DNA from: Paeniglutamicibacter psychrophenolicus
GTDB taxonomy: Bacteria > Actinomycetota > Actinomycetes > Actinomycetales > Micrococcaceae
Reading direction: 5' to 3'
Length of the DNA stretch: 64,000 nt
NCBI RefSeq assembly: GCF_017876575.1
Contig: NZ_JAGIOE010000001.1
Location: forward strand, 4,506,443-4,570,442
Shown here: positions 42,383 to 51,248 of the stretch, piece after piece
Position numbering within the stretch: the first letter of the stretch is position 1
Layout of the letters: every line of letters starts with the position of its first letter
Position numbers and translations under genes: made by a program
Notes under the pieces: model-generated
Database searches by the model: none
The model's input: only the letters and a program-made list of their open reading frames with translations
Told to the model about the DNA's origin: nothing

Positions 42383-44170
42383 ATGCGCTCCCCCATCGAC
42401 AGCTACCTCGCCGACCTGCACGCCGATCTGCTTGGTCTTTCCTCCGGTGCCCCGTACCAGGGCATCCCGGCGATGAAGGATGCGGACAACACGAAGTTCG
42501 CCATCGCCATGGCCACCGTCGACGGGCACGTCTACCAGGTCGGGGACGCCGAGCTGGAATTCTCCATCCAATCCATCTCCAAGCCCTTCTCCTACGCGCT
42601 GGCCCTGGATGACATCGGGCTGGACGCGGTGGATGAGAAGCTCGACGTGGAACCCAGCGGGGACGCGTTCAACGAGATCTCCCTGTCCCGGGACACCGGG
42701 CGCCCGGCCAACGCCATGATCAATGCCGGGGCCATCGCCACGATCTCGCTGATCCGCGATGCCGACGCCCCGCGCTTCGAGCGCATCCTGGCGCACTACT
42801 CCGCGGCCGCCGGGCGGCAGCTGGAACTGAGCGATTCGATCTACGCCTCCGAGGCGCTGACCGGGCACCGCAACCGCGCCCTGGCCTACCTGCTGCGCTC
42901 CTTCGACATCATCGAGACCGACCCGACCCCGGTGCTCGAGGACTACTTCCGTGCCTGCTCGGTCATGGTCAATGCCCGGGACCTGGCCCTGATGGCCGCG
43001 ACCCTGGCCAACGGCGGCACCCAGCCGGCCACCGGGGTGCAGGTCATGGGCAAGGAAGCGGTGCAGCGCACGCTGTCGGTCATGACCACCTGCGGGATGT
43101 ACGACGACGCCGGGGCCTGGATCTCCGCGGTGGGCCTGCCTGCCAAGTCCGGGGTCGGCGGCGGGCTGATCGCGGTGCTGCCGGGCCAGCTGGGCCTGGC
43201 CATCTATTCCCCGGCGCTGGACCCGCACGGGTCCTCGGTGCGCGGGGTCGCGGCCAGCGAGCGGATCAGCGCCGACATGGGCCTGCACTTCGTGCGGGCC
43301 GCCCGCCTGGGCCGCTCGGCGATCCGCGAGAACTACGACATCACCCGCCTGCCCTCCCACATCCGCCACAGCGAGGCCGCCACGAAGCTGCTGGCGCAAT
43401 ACGGCGAGCGGGCCCGCATCATCGAATTGGCCGGGGACCTGCTCTTTGCCGGCACCGAGTCCATGGTCCGGGAGGTCAGCGAGCTCGATGCCTGCGTCGA
43501 ACTGGTGGTCCTGGACCTGCGCCGGGTCGACGAGGTGGACAAGATCGCGGTGCAGATGATCCACCAGCTGCAACGCGAACTGGCCGCCGAATCCCGCACG
43601 CTGGCACTGGTGCAGGAGATTCCCTTCGAACCGTTGGCGTCCCTGCGCTCATTCCCCAGCCGCAACGACGCGGTGGAATGGGCCCAGGCCACGCTGCTGG
43701 CCCGCCACGGCACCGCTGACATGGTCCCCGAGACGGTGGCGGTGCGCGACTTCGCGGCGCTGGCCCCGTTGGACGGCGCCGATATCGCGCTGCTCGAATC
43801 CCTGATGGAGGAGAGCCGGATCGAGGACGGCCGGATCATCCGCCGCCCGGGCGAGGAATTCGGCGGCGTCTACTTCATCCTGGGCGGCAAGGTGGCCACC
43901 TCGACCCTCCAGGGGGGCCGGGCCGTGCGGCAGGCCACGCTCTCGGCCGGCATGACCTTCGGGGAGATCGCCCTGGGCGGCGAGGGTGAGCAGACCACCC
44001 GGGTCACCGCGGTGGGCAGGGCGCACCTGAAGGTGCTCTCTGCCGCGTCCATCGCCCGTCTGGAGACCGAAAACCCGGGTGCGGCGCTGCGCTTCTGGAA
44101 GGCCATTGCACGCGATGCCTACACCCGGGTCGAGGAGAACATCAAGGACTCCAGCTATCCCCTGCACTGA
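42383..44170 (+). CDS. glsA: Glutaminase fused to STAS and cyclic-nucleotide-binding domains
   Basis: A 595-aa protein. Residues 1-310 are a beta-lactamase-fold glutaminase: LEFSIQSISKPFSYALAL holds the catalytic SxxK, with PANAMINAGAIAT, and VGLPAKSGVGGGL at the end. About 340-450 is a STAS domain (CVELVVLDLRRVDEVDKIA), and 470-595 a cyclic-nucleotide-binding domain (GRIIRRPGEEFGGVYFILGG, MTFGEIALGG). The enzyme hydrolyses glutamine to glutamate and ammonia. The C-terminal domains suggest control by a nucleotide or partner protein. Such three-domain glutaminases occur in actinobacteria. Confidence 0.93.
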   Translation: MRSPIDSYLADLHADLLGLSSGAPYQGIPAMKDADNTKFAIAMATVDGHVYQVGDAELEFSIQSISKPFSYALALDDIGLDAVDEKLDVEPSGDAFNEISLSRDTGRPANAMINAGAIATISLIRDADAPRFERILAHYSAAAGRQLELSDSIYASEALTGHRNRALAYLLRSFDIIETDPTPVLEDYFRACSVMVNARDLALMAATLANGGTQPATGVQVMGKEAVQRTLSVMTTCGMYDDAGAWISAVGLPAKSGVGGGLIAVLPGQLGLAIYSPALDPHGSSVRGVAASERISADMGLHFVRAARLGRSAIRENYDITRLPSHIRHSEAATKLLAQYGERARIIELAGDLLFAGTESMVREVSELDACVELVVLDLRRVDEVDKIAVQMIHQLQRELAAESRTLALVQEIPFEPLASLRSFPSRNDAVEWAQATLLARHGTADMVPETVAVRDFAALAPLDGADIALLESLMEESRIEDGRIIRRPGEEFGGVYFILGGKVATSTLQGGRAVRQATLSAGMTFGEIALGGEGEQTTRVTAVGRAHLKVLSAASIARLETENPGAALRFWKAIARDAYTRVEENIKDSSYPLH

Positions 44171-44287
44171 TCGCCCGGGCCCCACGGACCGCTTCGCCCA
44201 CGCGGGCGGGTTCGTGGCGTATCGGCAGGGGACGGGGCAGGGCGATCGGTTCGGTCCAACCCGCAGGCACGATCTAGGCTGGGAGGC

Positions 44288-44956
44288 ATGAGCCAGGAAC
44301 TGAACATCCCGTGGGGCGATTCAACCCTCAGCGCGTTGCTTGACGAGGCCGAGAGCCCCCGTGCCTTCCTGGTCCTCGCCCACGGTTCCGGGGCAGGCAA
44401 GGACCACGACTTCCTCTCCGGCTATGCCCGGGCAGTGGCCAACAAGGGCGTCTCGGTGCTGCGGTTCAACTTCCCGTACATGGATGCGGGCAAGAAGTTT
44501 CCGGACCGTGCACCCGTTGCGGTCGAGGTGTGGAAGCAGGTGCGCGAATGGGTCGGCTCGAACCTGTCCGGGGAACTTCCGGTGTTCGCCGCCGGCAAGT
44601 CCTTTGGCGGCCGCATGGCATCCCTGGCCGTAGCCGAAGGCATGGACGCCCGGTCCCTGGTCTTCCTGGGCTACCCCTTGCATGCCCCGAAGAAGGAAGA
44701 AAAGCTGCGCGACGAACACCTCTACCCGTTGGCGGTGCCGATGCTTTTTCTCGAAGGCACCCGCGATCCGTTCGCGAACCGGGACATCATGACCCGCGTT
44801 TTCTCCAACCTCAACCAGGACAGCGAACTTCTCTGGTTCGAGGGCGGCGACCACTCCTTCAAGGTTGCCCGCTCCGGACGCACTGTTTCGCAGGACGGTG
44901 CCGGGCTCGCCGATGCCACCGCGGACTTCATCGGCAGGCAGCTGGCCAGGGACTGA
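44288..44956 (+). CDS. Alpha/beta hydrolase family protein (TEX30/KANSL3-like)
   Basis: A 222-aa cytoplasmic protein: FLVLAHGSGAGKDHDFL (oxyanion region), VLRFNFPYMDAGKKFPD, nucleophile FAAGKSFGGRMASL, MLFLEGTRDPFA (acid), FEGGDHSFK (His). Length and motifs fit the small TEX30/KANSL3-like hydrolases found in many bacteria. Substrate unknown. Single-gene unit. Confidence 0.85.
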   Translation: MSQELNIPWGDSTLSALLDEAESPRAFLVLAHGSGAGKDHDFLSGYARAVANKGVSVLRFNFPYMDAGKKFPDRAPVAVEVWKQVREWVGSNLSGELPVFAAGKSFGGRMASLAVAEGMDARSLVFLGYPLHAPKKEEKLRDEHLYPLAVPMLFLEGTRDPFANRDIMTRVFSNLNQDSELLWFEGGDHSFKVARSGRTVSQDGAGLADATADFIGRQLARD

Positions 44957-45071
44957 ACACCGCGTCCCACCCGTCCCCGGGCCGGCCGTCGTCCCCGGCA
45001 GCGAAACCATTCTGTCGGCACCGAGGTGCTAGTTTCGAAGCTACGCCACTTCGCCAAAGGAGCACCGTCCC

Positions 45072-48000
45072 GTGTTTTTCCTCGATCAGGATTTGATCTA
45101 CTCCGCTTCCGACCTCGTGACGGCGGCCGGCTGTGAGTTCGCTTCCCTGAGCAAGCTCGATGAACGCCTGGGACGAAGCGCCAGGGCCGACTTCGGCCCC
45201 GACGAAATGCTCGAACGCACCGCGGTGCTCGGAGACGCCCACGAGCACAAGGTGCTCGAGGAACTCCGGACGCAATTCGGCGACCACGACCCCGCCACCG
45301 GACGCGGCGTCAAGATGCTCGCCGCCGGGGTCCGCGGTGACCGCGCCTCCCTGGTCGCGGCCCACGAGGAAACCCACCAGGCGCTGCTCAACGGTGCCGA
45401 CGTGGTGTTCCAGGCGACCTTCTTCGACGGGGAATTCGTGGGCTTTGCCGACTTCCTCATCCGCGAGGCCGACGGCTCCTACGCGGTGTGGGACACCAAG
45501 CTCGCCCGCCACGCCCGCGTCACCGCCCTGCTGCAGCTGGCAGCCTACGGCGACCAGCTGATCGGCGCCGGGATCCCGGTGGCCGAACAGACCACCCTGG
45601 TGCTCGGGGACAAGACCCACTCGGTGCACCAGATGCACGAGCTGCTGCCGGTGTTCAGGGACCGCCGCGCCCGCTTCAAGGATCTCACCGCCGCCCACCG
45701 CGCCGGAAACGACCCCGTTGGCTGGGGCCAGGACGGCATCGGGGCCTGCGGCCGCTGCGACTATTGCGCCGCCCAGGTCGCTGCCCACCGCGACCTGCTG
45801 CTGGTGGCCGGCATGAGCTCCACCCGGCGCAAGAAACTCCTCGAGGCGGGCATCAGCACCATCGACGAGCTCGCCGCCTCCAACACCAAGGCCCGGGATC
45901 CGCACCACAAGCTCGCCGAACAGGCCCGCATGCAGGTCGGGCTCGGCTCCACCGACGGAACCATCGGCGGGGTCGCCTACAAGATCAACGCCAACCAAAC
46001 CATTTCCCGGCTCCCGGAGGCCGATCCCGGGGACATCTTCTTCGACTTCGAGGGCGACCCGCTCTGGCAAGACCCCTTCGACGAATCCTGGGGACTGGAA
46101 TACCTCTTCGGCGTCATCGAGATCGACACCAGGGAGCCGGTCTTCAAGCCCTTCTGGGCCCACTCGCGGGCCGGCGAGCGCAAGGCCTTCACCGACTTCG
46201 TTGCCTACGTCGAGGCCCGGCGCGCCATCTTCCCGAAGATGAAGATCTACCACTACGCGCCCTACGAGAAGAGCGCGCTGCGGAACCTCTCGCTGCGCCA
46301 CGTGGTTGCCGAGGACACCATCGATGCGTGGCTGCGCGAGGGGCTGCTGGTCGACCTCTACGACACGGTCCGCCATTCCCTGCTGATCTCCGAACGCTCC
46401 TATTCCATCAAGAAGCTTGAGCCGCTGTACATGGGCGAGCACCTGCGCGGCGGGGACGTCAAGGACGCCGGGGCCTCCGTGGTCGCCTACGCCAAGTACT
46501 GCGAGCAGCTCGAGGTCGATGAGGCAGCGGCCGCGCGGATCCTGGAATCCATCCGCGACTACAACGAATACGACTGCCTCTCCACGCTGCGGCTGCGGGA
46601 CTGGCTTCGGGGCCTGGTTCCGCACGAACCGCACACGCAATGGGTGGACGAGGCGGCCCTGCCCGGCATCGACGACGTGGAGCCCAGCGCGGAGGAAATC
46701 GCGCTGCGCGAATACCTTGAATCCCTGCCGGCGGACCGTGCCCTGAGCAACGACGAGCGGGCCATTGCCATGGTCGCCGCCGCCACCGGCTACCACCGCC
46801 GCGAGGCCAAGCAATTCTGGTGGGAGCACTTCGACCGGCTGGACCAACCCTTCGACGCGTGGGCCGACACCCGCAACGTGTTCCTGGTCGATGACGCACA
46901 GGTGGTTGAGGACTGGCACAAGGCCACCGCCCGCGCCCAGGTGGAAACCCGCGTCACCGAGCTTTCCGGCACCATGGCCGAGGGCTCGGACTTCAAGGTC
47001 GGCAGCTCCTGGTTTGCCATGTATTCCGCTCCCCTGCCGCCGGAGCTCGAACCCAGCAACGCGCAGCGGGCCGGGCTCTTCAACGCCGTGGTGCGTCAGA
47101 ACGAGGACCGCTTCGTCGTTGCGGAGAAATCCAGCAAGAAGGTCGCACCCTTCGGCACCCTGCCGGTGGCGCTGACCCCCGACCAGCCGATCAACACCAC
47201 CTCGTTGCGCGAGGCCCTGGCGGAGCTCGCGCGCACCGTGGGAGGTGCCCTGCCCTCGCTGCCCAGGCACCCGGGCATCGACATCCTGCGCAAGTCCGCC
47301 CCGCGGTTCAAGAGCCTTTCCGCCCCTCCGGCCCCGGCGCTGGTCAACGGGCAACGCAACGTCGTCGGCGCCATCATCGAGGCCCTGAACGACCTTGACC
47401 ATTCCTACCTCGCGGTGCAGGGACCTCCCGGCACCGGCAAGACCTTCGTGGCCTCCCACGTGATCGCCGCCCTGGTGAAGCAGGGCTGGAAGGTCGGGGT
47501 CGTCGCCCAGTCCCACGCGGTCGTGGACAACGTGCTCACCAAGGCCATCACCGGTGCCGGGGTGCACCCGGAGCAGGTCGCCAAGAAGCTGAAGGCCGGG
47601 GACAAGACCGAGGTCCCGTGGGCCGGCACCACCGACGACGCGGTGGAGGAACTGCTGAACTCGGATGAGGGTGCGCTGATCGGCGGCACCGCCTGGACCA
47701 TGACCGGCAAGCGGGTCCCCGAGGGCTCGCTGGACCTGCTGGTCATCGACGAGGCCGGGCAGTATTCGCTGGCCAACACGCTGGCCGTCTCCCGCGCCGC
47801 CACCCGCCTGCTGCTGCTGGGCGACCCGCAGCAGCTGCCGCAGGTCACCCAGGGATCGCACCCGCAGCCGGTGGACGAGTCCGCGCTGGGCTGGCTCAGC
47901 GCCGGGCACCCCACGCTGCCAGAGGAGCTGGGCTACTTCCTGGCCGATTCGTGGCGCATGCACCCCAAGCTGTGCGCCAAGGTCTCGGCACTGAGCTACT

Positions 48001-48536
48001 CCTCCAAGCTGCAATCGGCCCCCGCGGCCGCCAAGCGCTCGCTGTCCCACGTGCCGGCCGGGGTTTCCACGGTCTTCGTGGAGCACCGGGGCAACACCAC
48101 CCAGGCGGTGGAGGAGGCGCACGAGGTCATCAACCAGGTCCGCGCCCACATGGGGCTTTCCTGGATCGGCGACGAGGGCAAGGAGCCCCGGCCGCTGCTG
48201 GCAAAGGACGTGCTGGTGGTTGCCGCCTACAACGCCCAGGTCAACCTGCTGCGCACCGAACTCGACGACGCGGGGCTGGCGGAGGTGAAGGTCGGCACCG
48301 TGGACAAGTTCCAGGGCCAGGAGGCACCGGTGGTGATCGTGTCCATGGCGTGCTCCTCGGCCGACGACGCGGCCCGCGGCATCGACTTTTTGCTGAACCG
48401 CAACCGGATCAACGTGGCCGTCTCGCGCGGGCAATGGCGCGCCGTGATCGTCCGCTCCCCCGCGCTCACGCACTTCCTGCCCGGCACCCCTGCCGCCTTC
48501 GCGCAGCTCGGGGCATTCCTGGCCTTGGGTTCCTAG
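45072..48536 (+). CDS. TM0106-type RecB-like nuclease fused to SF1 helicase
   Basis: A 1154-aa protein starting at a GTG behind AAAGGAG. The N-terminal PD-(D/E)XK nuclease (FVGFADFLIREADGSYAVWD, TKLARHARVTALLQLAAYG) is followed by a Cys cluster (GACGRCDYCAAQ). A middle RNase H/3'-5' exonuclease-like domain (DIFFDFEGDPLW, YNEYDCLSTLRLRDWL) comes next. The C-terminal SF1B helicase has Walker A VQGPPGTGKTFVASHV near 782, motif II VIDEAGQYSLAN, motif III LLLGDPQQLPQV, and motifs V-VI GTVDKFQGQEAPVVIVSM and INVAVSRGQW. It resembles Upf1/Dna2-like proteins and probably processes nucleic-acid ends. A role in defence is possible but the family is also widespread as a housekeeping gene. Confidence 0.92.
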   Translation: MFFLDQDLIYSASDLVTAAGCEFASLSKLDERLGRSARADFGPDEMLERTAVLGDAHEHKVLEELRTQFGDHDPATGRGVKMLAAGVRGDRASLVAAHEETHQALLNGADVVFQATFFDGEFVGFADFLIREADGSYAVWDTKLARHARVTALLQLAAYGDQLIGAGIPVAEQTTLVLGDKTHSVHQMHELLPVFRDRRARFKDLTAAHRAGNDPVGWGQDGIGACGRCDYCAAQVAAHRDLLLVAGMSSTRRKKLLEAGISTIDELAASNTKARDPHHKLAEQARMQVGLGSTDGTIGGVAYKINANQTISRLPEADPGDIFFDFEGDPLWQDPFDESWGLEYLFGVIEIDTREPVFKPFWAHSRAGERKAFTDFVAYVEARRAIFPKMKIYHYAPYEKSALRNLSLRHVVAEDTIDAWLREGLLVDLYDTVRHSLLISERSYSIKKLEPLYMGEHLRGGDVKDAGASVVAYAKYCEQLEVDEAAAARILESIRDYNEYDCLSTLRLRDWLRGLVPHEPHTQWVDEAALPGIDDVEPSAEEIALREYLESLPADRALSNDERAIAMVAAATGYHRREAKQFWWEHFDRLDQPFDAWADTRNVFLVDDAQVVEDWHKATARAQVETRVTELSGTMAEGSDFKVGSSWFAMYSAPLPPELEPSNAQRAGLFNAVVRQNEDRFVVAEKSSKKVAPFGTLPVALTPDQPINTTSLREALAELARTVGGALPSLPRHPGIDILRKSAPRFKSLSAPPAPALVNGQRNVVGAIIEALNDLDHSYLAVQGPPGTGKTFVASHVIAALVKQGWKVGVVAQSHAVVDNVLTKAITGAGVHPEQVAKKLKAGDKTEVPWAGTTDDAVEELLNSDEGALIGGTAWTMTGKRVPEGSLDLLVIDEAGQYSLANTLAVSRAATRLLLLGDPQQLPQVTQGSHPQPVDESALGWLSAGHPTLPEELGYFLADSWRMHPKLCAKVSALSYSSKLQSAPAAAKRSLSHVPAGVSTVFVEHRGNTTQAVEEAHEVINQVRAHMGLSWIGDEGKEPRPLLAKDVLVVAAYNAQVNLLRTELDDAGLAEVKVGTVDKFQGQEAPVVIVSMACSSADDAARGIDFLLNRNRINVAVSRGQWRAVIVRSPALTHFLPGTPAAFAQLGAFLALGS

Positions 48537-48546
48537 TGAAAGGGCG

Positions 48547-49971
48547 ATGATGATGGTGCCTTGCTTCAAGCGCAAGATTCCAGACCAGCCGTCGAACGGT
48601 GAATCCTTGGCTTGGCTTTTTCTGAATTCGAGAGAGTGGATGCACCGGCGGGTCGAAGCCTTGCGGCTCGATCAGTCGGGAGCAACCCGCCTGCACATTT
48701 CGCATGACGCAACAATACGGGCTGAGTATCCAATCGTAAGGACAACAGGACGAATAGTTGTGTTTCTAGGTGCAATCCGTAAAGGAGGTCTAAGGAAATT
48801 TGACGTTTGCGCACCCGATGGAACGCCGGCGTCCATGCTCAACACCGCCCAAAATACGGCGTTGGTGGTGGAGATGTTGAAATACCTCTTGTCTCCGTAT
48901 CTCTCGCAGTCCCAGGGGTGGAATGAGACCATCTTTTGGGAATCTGATCACGGCATTTGTGAAGCTACACTCCATGACGGGCTTGCTGCCGTTGTGGAAT
49001 CAAGAAGTTCGAACGGACTTGTTACTGCGACAATGGGCTTCGTAGCCGAAATGTTGACCAAGAATGGCGACGATGTCGCCGCAGCCAGCCTGCTGGAAGC
49101 GCTATTTCGTCAGTTGCAAGATAATTTCCTGCTCTTGGCCGAGATCAGCGATGAATATCTCGGTCATCGCGTTGTCTTGAAATATTCGCGCGACGACGAA
49201 GTCCCGTCGACGGCAAGAGGCAGTTCCAGCGCATCCCGTCGTCAAGCACCTTACGACCAGCTTCCGAATGCGATTGACATAGAACTTCCGGAGTTTGCCA
49301 CTGCTGACAGCTTCCACCTCGAGGTTCAGGTTCCCCCGGGGCTAATCATTACCGAATTGTCGCTCCAGCAATACGAGCTTGACTTGGAAGGGGGCGAAAA
49401 TGAAATCTCTTCCGATTCCGACTGGTCAATATCAGAGAGATCAATTGCCCATGTAACGCTGGCGGCCAAGCACAGTCTGACTTTTGCCCGCGCCCAGGTT
49501 TTTGTCATGCCGGCTTCCCAAGGACTTGTTAGATTTACCAACATCACCGTGGTGATTATCGCTGTGATTGCAGCGCTCGGCCTGGTGGAGGCGCTCTTTC
49601 CATCGACGATTCTGAACCACAAGGCGAAGCCAGATTCATCGTTGACGTCACTTCTCCTTGCGCTACCCGCGTTCTTCTTGTCTTGGATGGCAAGAGCCCC
49701 AGAACACACCTTGGTGGCTCAGGTCCTTGAAGCACATCGTCGCGTCTTGTTCTTCTTGTCCCTTAGCCTCTTCGCCCTCGCGGCCATGATTGCTATTCAC
49801 CTACAGACAATTTTTCTCGAAGTAGCTTCGTTATTCGCAGGTTCAATGATTTTGTGGGCAATCCTCCAGCTGACGTATCTCCACTTTTCGATGCAATCCG
49901 AGCGGCGAACCTCTATGCTTGGGAACAAAACATCACGTATGCGAGTCGGGAAGGACCGGAAACATCAATGA
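48547..49971 (+). CDS. Uncharacterised membrane protein in an AT-richer island
   Basis: A 474-aa product. Residues 1-330 are soluble with no motif I recognise (SREWMHRRVEALRLDQSGAT, VFLGAIRKGGLRKFDVCAPD), ending in a beta-rich part (FHLEVQVPPGLIITELSL). Four hydrophobic segments follow from about 338 (FTNITVVIIAVIAALGLVEA; SLTSLLLALPAFFLSW; VLFFLSLSLFALAAMIAIHL; EVASLFAGSMILWAILQL). Base composition is visibly nearer 50% GC, in contrast to both neighbours, and codon use is less G/C-biased, pointing to transfer. Its stop overlaps the start of a 58-aa gene (ATGA). A soluble sensor plus C-terminal helices would suit a membrane effector, but this is speculation. Confidence 0.7.
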   Translation: MMMVPCFKRKIPDQPSNGESLAWLFLNSREWMHRRVEALRLDQSGATRLHISHDATIRAEYPIVRTTGRIVVFLGAIRKGGLRKFDVCAPDGTPASMLNTAQNTALVVEMLKYLLSPYLSQSQGWNETIFWESDHGICEATLHDGLAAVVESRSSNGLVTATMGFVAEMLTKNGDDVAAASLLEALFRQLQDNFLLLAEISDEYLGHRVVLKYSRDDEVPSTARGSSSASRRQAPYDQLPNAIDIELPEFATADSFHLEVQVPPGLIITELSLQQYELDLEGGENEISSDSDWSISERSIAHVTLAAKHSLTFARAQVFVMPASQGLVRFTNITVVIIAVIAALGLVEALFPSTILNHKAKPDSSLTSLLLALPAFFLSWMARAPEHTLVAQVLEAHRRVLFFLSLSLFALAAMIAIHLQTIFLEVASLFAGSMILWAILQLTYLHFSMQSERRTSMLGNKTSRMRVGKDRKHQ

Positions 49972-50144
49972 GCACCACTACGACTTCTGCAACCAACCGC
50001 CGACCCGCTCGTTTCAAGCTTTCAACGGCTTCCGCCACGATGTTGCCCCCCTCCCGTACCGTGGTTGGAAAAAAGCAAGTCGACAAGGCTGTCAACGATC
50101 TGTTCCAAAACGCCAAGTCCGCACAGTCAAAGAAAGCGCGCTAA
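49968..50144 (+). CDS. Small basic protein, 58 aa, coupled to the membrane protein
   Basis: The ATG lies in the upstream stop (ATGA). The product starts MSTTTTSATNRRPARFKLST and ends KSAQSKKAR; it is rich in Ser, Thr, Lys and Arg. No motif recognised. It shares the lower GC content of its partner. The in-frame upstream start at 49854 would overlap the partner by over 110 bases and is rejected. Confidence 0.55.
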   Translation: MSTTTTSATNRRPARFKLSTASATMLPPSRTVVGKKQVDKAVNDLFQNAKSAQSKKAR

Positions 50145-50239
50145 AGCCCACTCCGAATCTTGTCTCCACTGTCGCCGGTTATGACGCCACTTTTCGGAGA
50201 CTTCAAGGCGAGACATGGGTACGTGCTAGAAATTAAGCC

Positions 50240-51238
50240 ATGACAACGCGCGTATTGGCCGGCAAAAACGTCAAACCCCTGGGCTTTGGCGCCATGAACA
50301 TCACCCATGGCTACTCCAACTTCCCCAGCGACGACGAGGCCGGGCGGCTGCTGCACGAGGTGCTGGATTCAGGGGTCGACCACCTGGACACCGCCACCCT
50401 CTACGGCGGGCACCGCAGCGAAAACCTCATCGGACAGCACCTGAAGAAACGCCGCGAGAACTACTTCCTGGCGTCCAAGGGCGGGCTGTCGCTGATCGAG
50501 GGCCGCGGGAAGATCGACGGGCGGCCCGGCACCCTTCGGGCCCACGTGGATGCGTCCCTGCAACGGCTGCAGACCGATCACATCGACCTCTACTACCTGC
50601 ACCGGCTGGACCCCGACGTCCCGGTCCAGGAGTCGGTCGGTGCCCTGGCCGAGGCCGTGGCGCAGGGAAAGATCGGCGGCATCGGGCTCTCCGAGATCTC
50701 GGGAGCGACCCTGCGCGCGGCCCACCGGGTGCATCCGATCGCCGCGGTGCAAAACGAATACTCGCTGGCCACCCGCAATCCCGAGCTGGGGATCCTTCGG
50801 GCCTGCAAGGAGCTGGGCACCGCGTTCGTGGCCTTCTCCCCGTTGTACCGGGGGTACCTCTCTGGCAACCTGCGCGAGACCGCCTCGCTGCCGGCCGGGG
50901 ACATGCGCCACTCCATGCCTCGCTTCGAGGCGGAGAATTATGCGCGCAACCTCGAGCTGGTGGACCGGTTGGTCCTGCTGGCAGCCCGGCTGGGCACCAC
51001 CGCCGCCGCGTTGTCCCTGGCCTGGGTGCTGGCGCAGGGCGAGCATGTCCATGCCATTCCCGGCACCAAGCGCGGCGACCACCTGGCCGAGAACCTCGGG
51101 GCGCTGTCCGTGTCGCTGTCCCCGGCGGAGGTTGCCGAGGCAGGGGCGATCATCAACCAGTCCACGATCGCCGGGGACCGCTACAACTTCCACCAGCAAA
51201 AGACCATCGACAGCGAGGAATTCGAGCCGGCCACCTAA
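50240..51238 (+). CDS. Aldo/keto reductase
   Basis: A 332-aa TIM-barrel NADPH oxidoreductase. Catalytic residues follow the family: GVDHLDTATLYGGHRSENLI (Asp, Tyr), YFLASKGGLSL (Lys), DLYYLHRLDPDVPVQES (His). The C-terminal cofactor segment is IPGTKRGDHLAENLGAL. GC content returns to that of the core genome. The closest style is the YakC/Tas-like group acting on aldehydes. Substrate unknown. Confidence 0.92.
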   Translation: MTTRVLAGKNVKPLGFGAMNITHGYSNFPSDDEAGRLLHEVLDSGVDHLDTATLYGGHRSENLIGQHLKKRRENYFLASKGGLSLIEGRGKIDGRPGTLRAHVDASLQRLQTDHIDLYYLHRLDPDVPVQESVGALAEAVAQGKIGGIGLSEISGATLRAAHRVHPIAAVQNEYSLATRNPELGILRACKELGTAFVAFSPLYRGYLSGNLRETASLPAGDMRHSMPRFEAENYARNLELVDRLVLLAARLGTTAAALSLAWVLAQGEHVHAIPGTKRGDHLAENLGALSVSLSPAEVAEAGAIINQSTIAGDRYNFHQQKTIDSEEFEPAT

Positions 51239-51248
51239 TAAATGGTGG

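Noticed and set aside
44928-48575. 1215-codon open frame on the minus strand
   Set aside because: Exact antisense shadow of the nuclease-helicase gene, which carries all expected motifs; the shadow has none.
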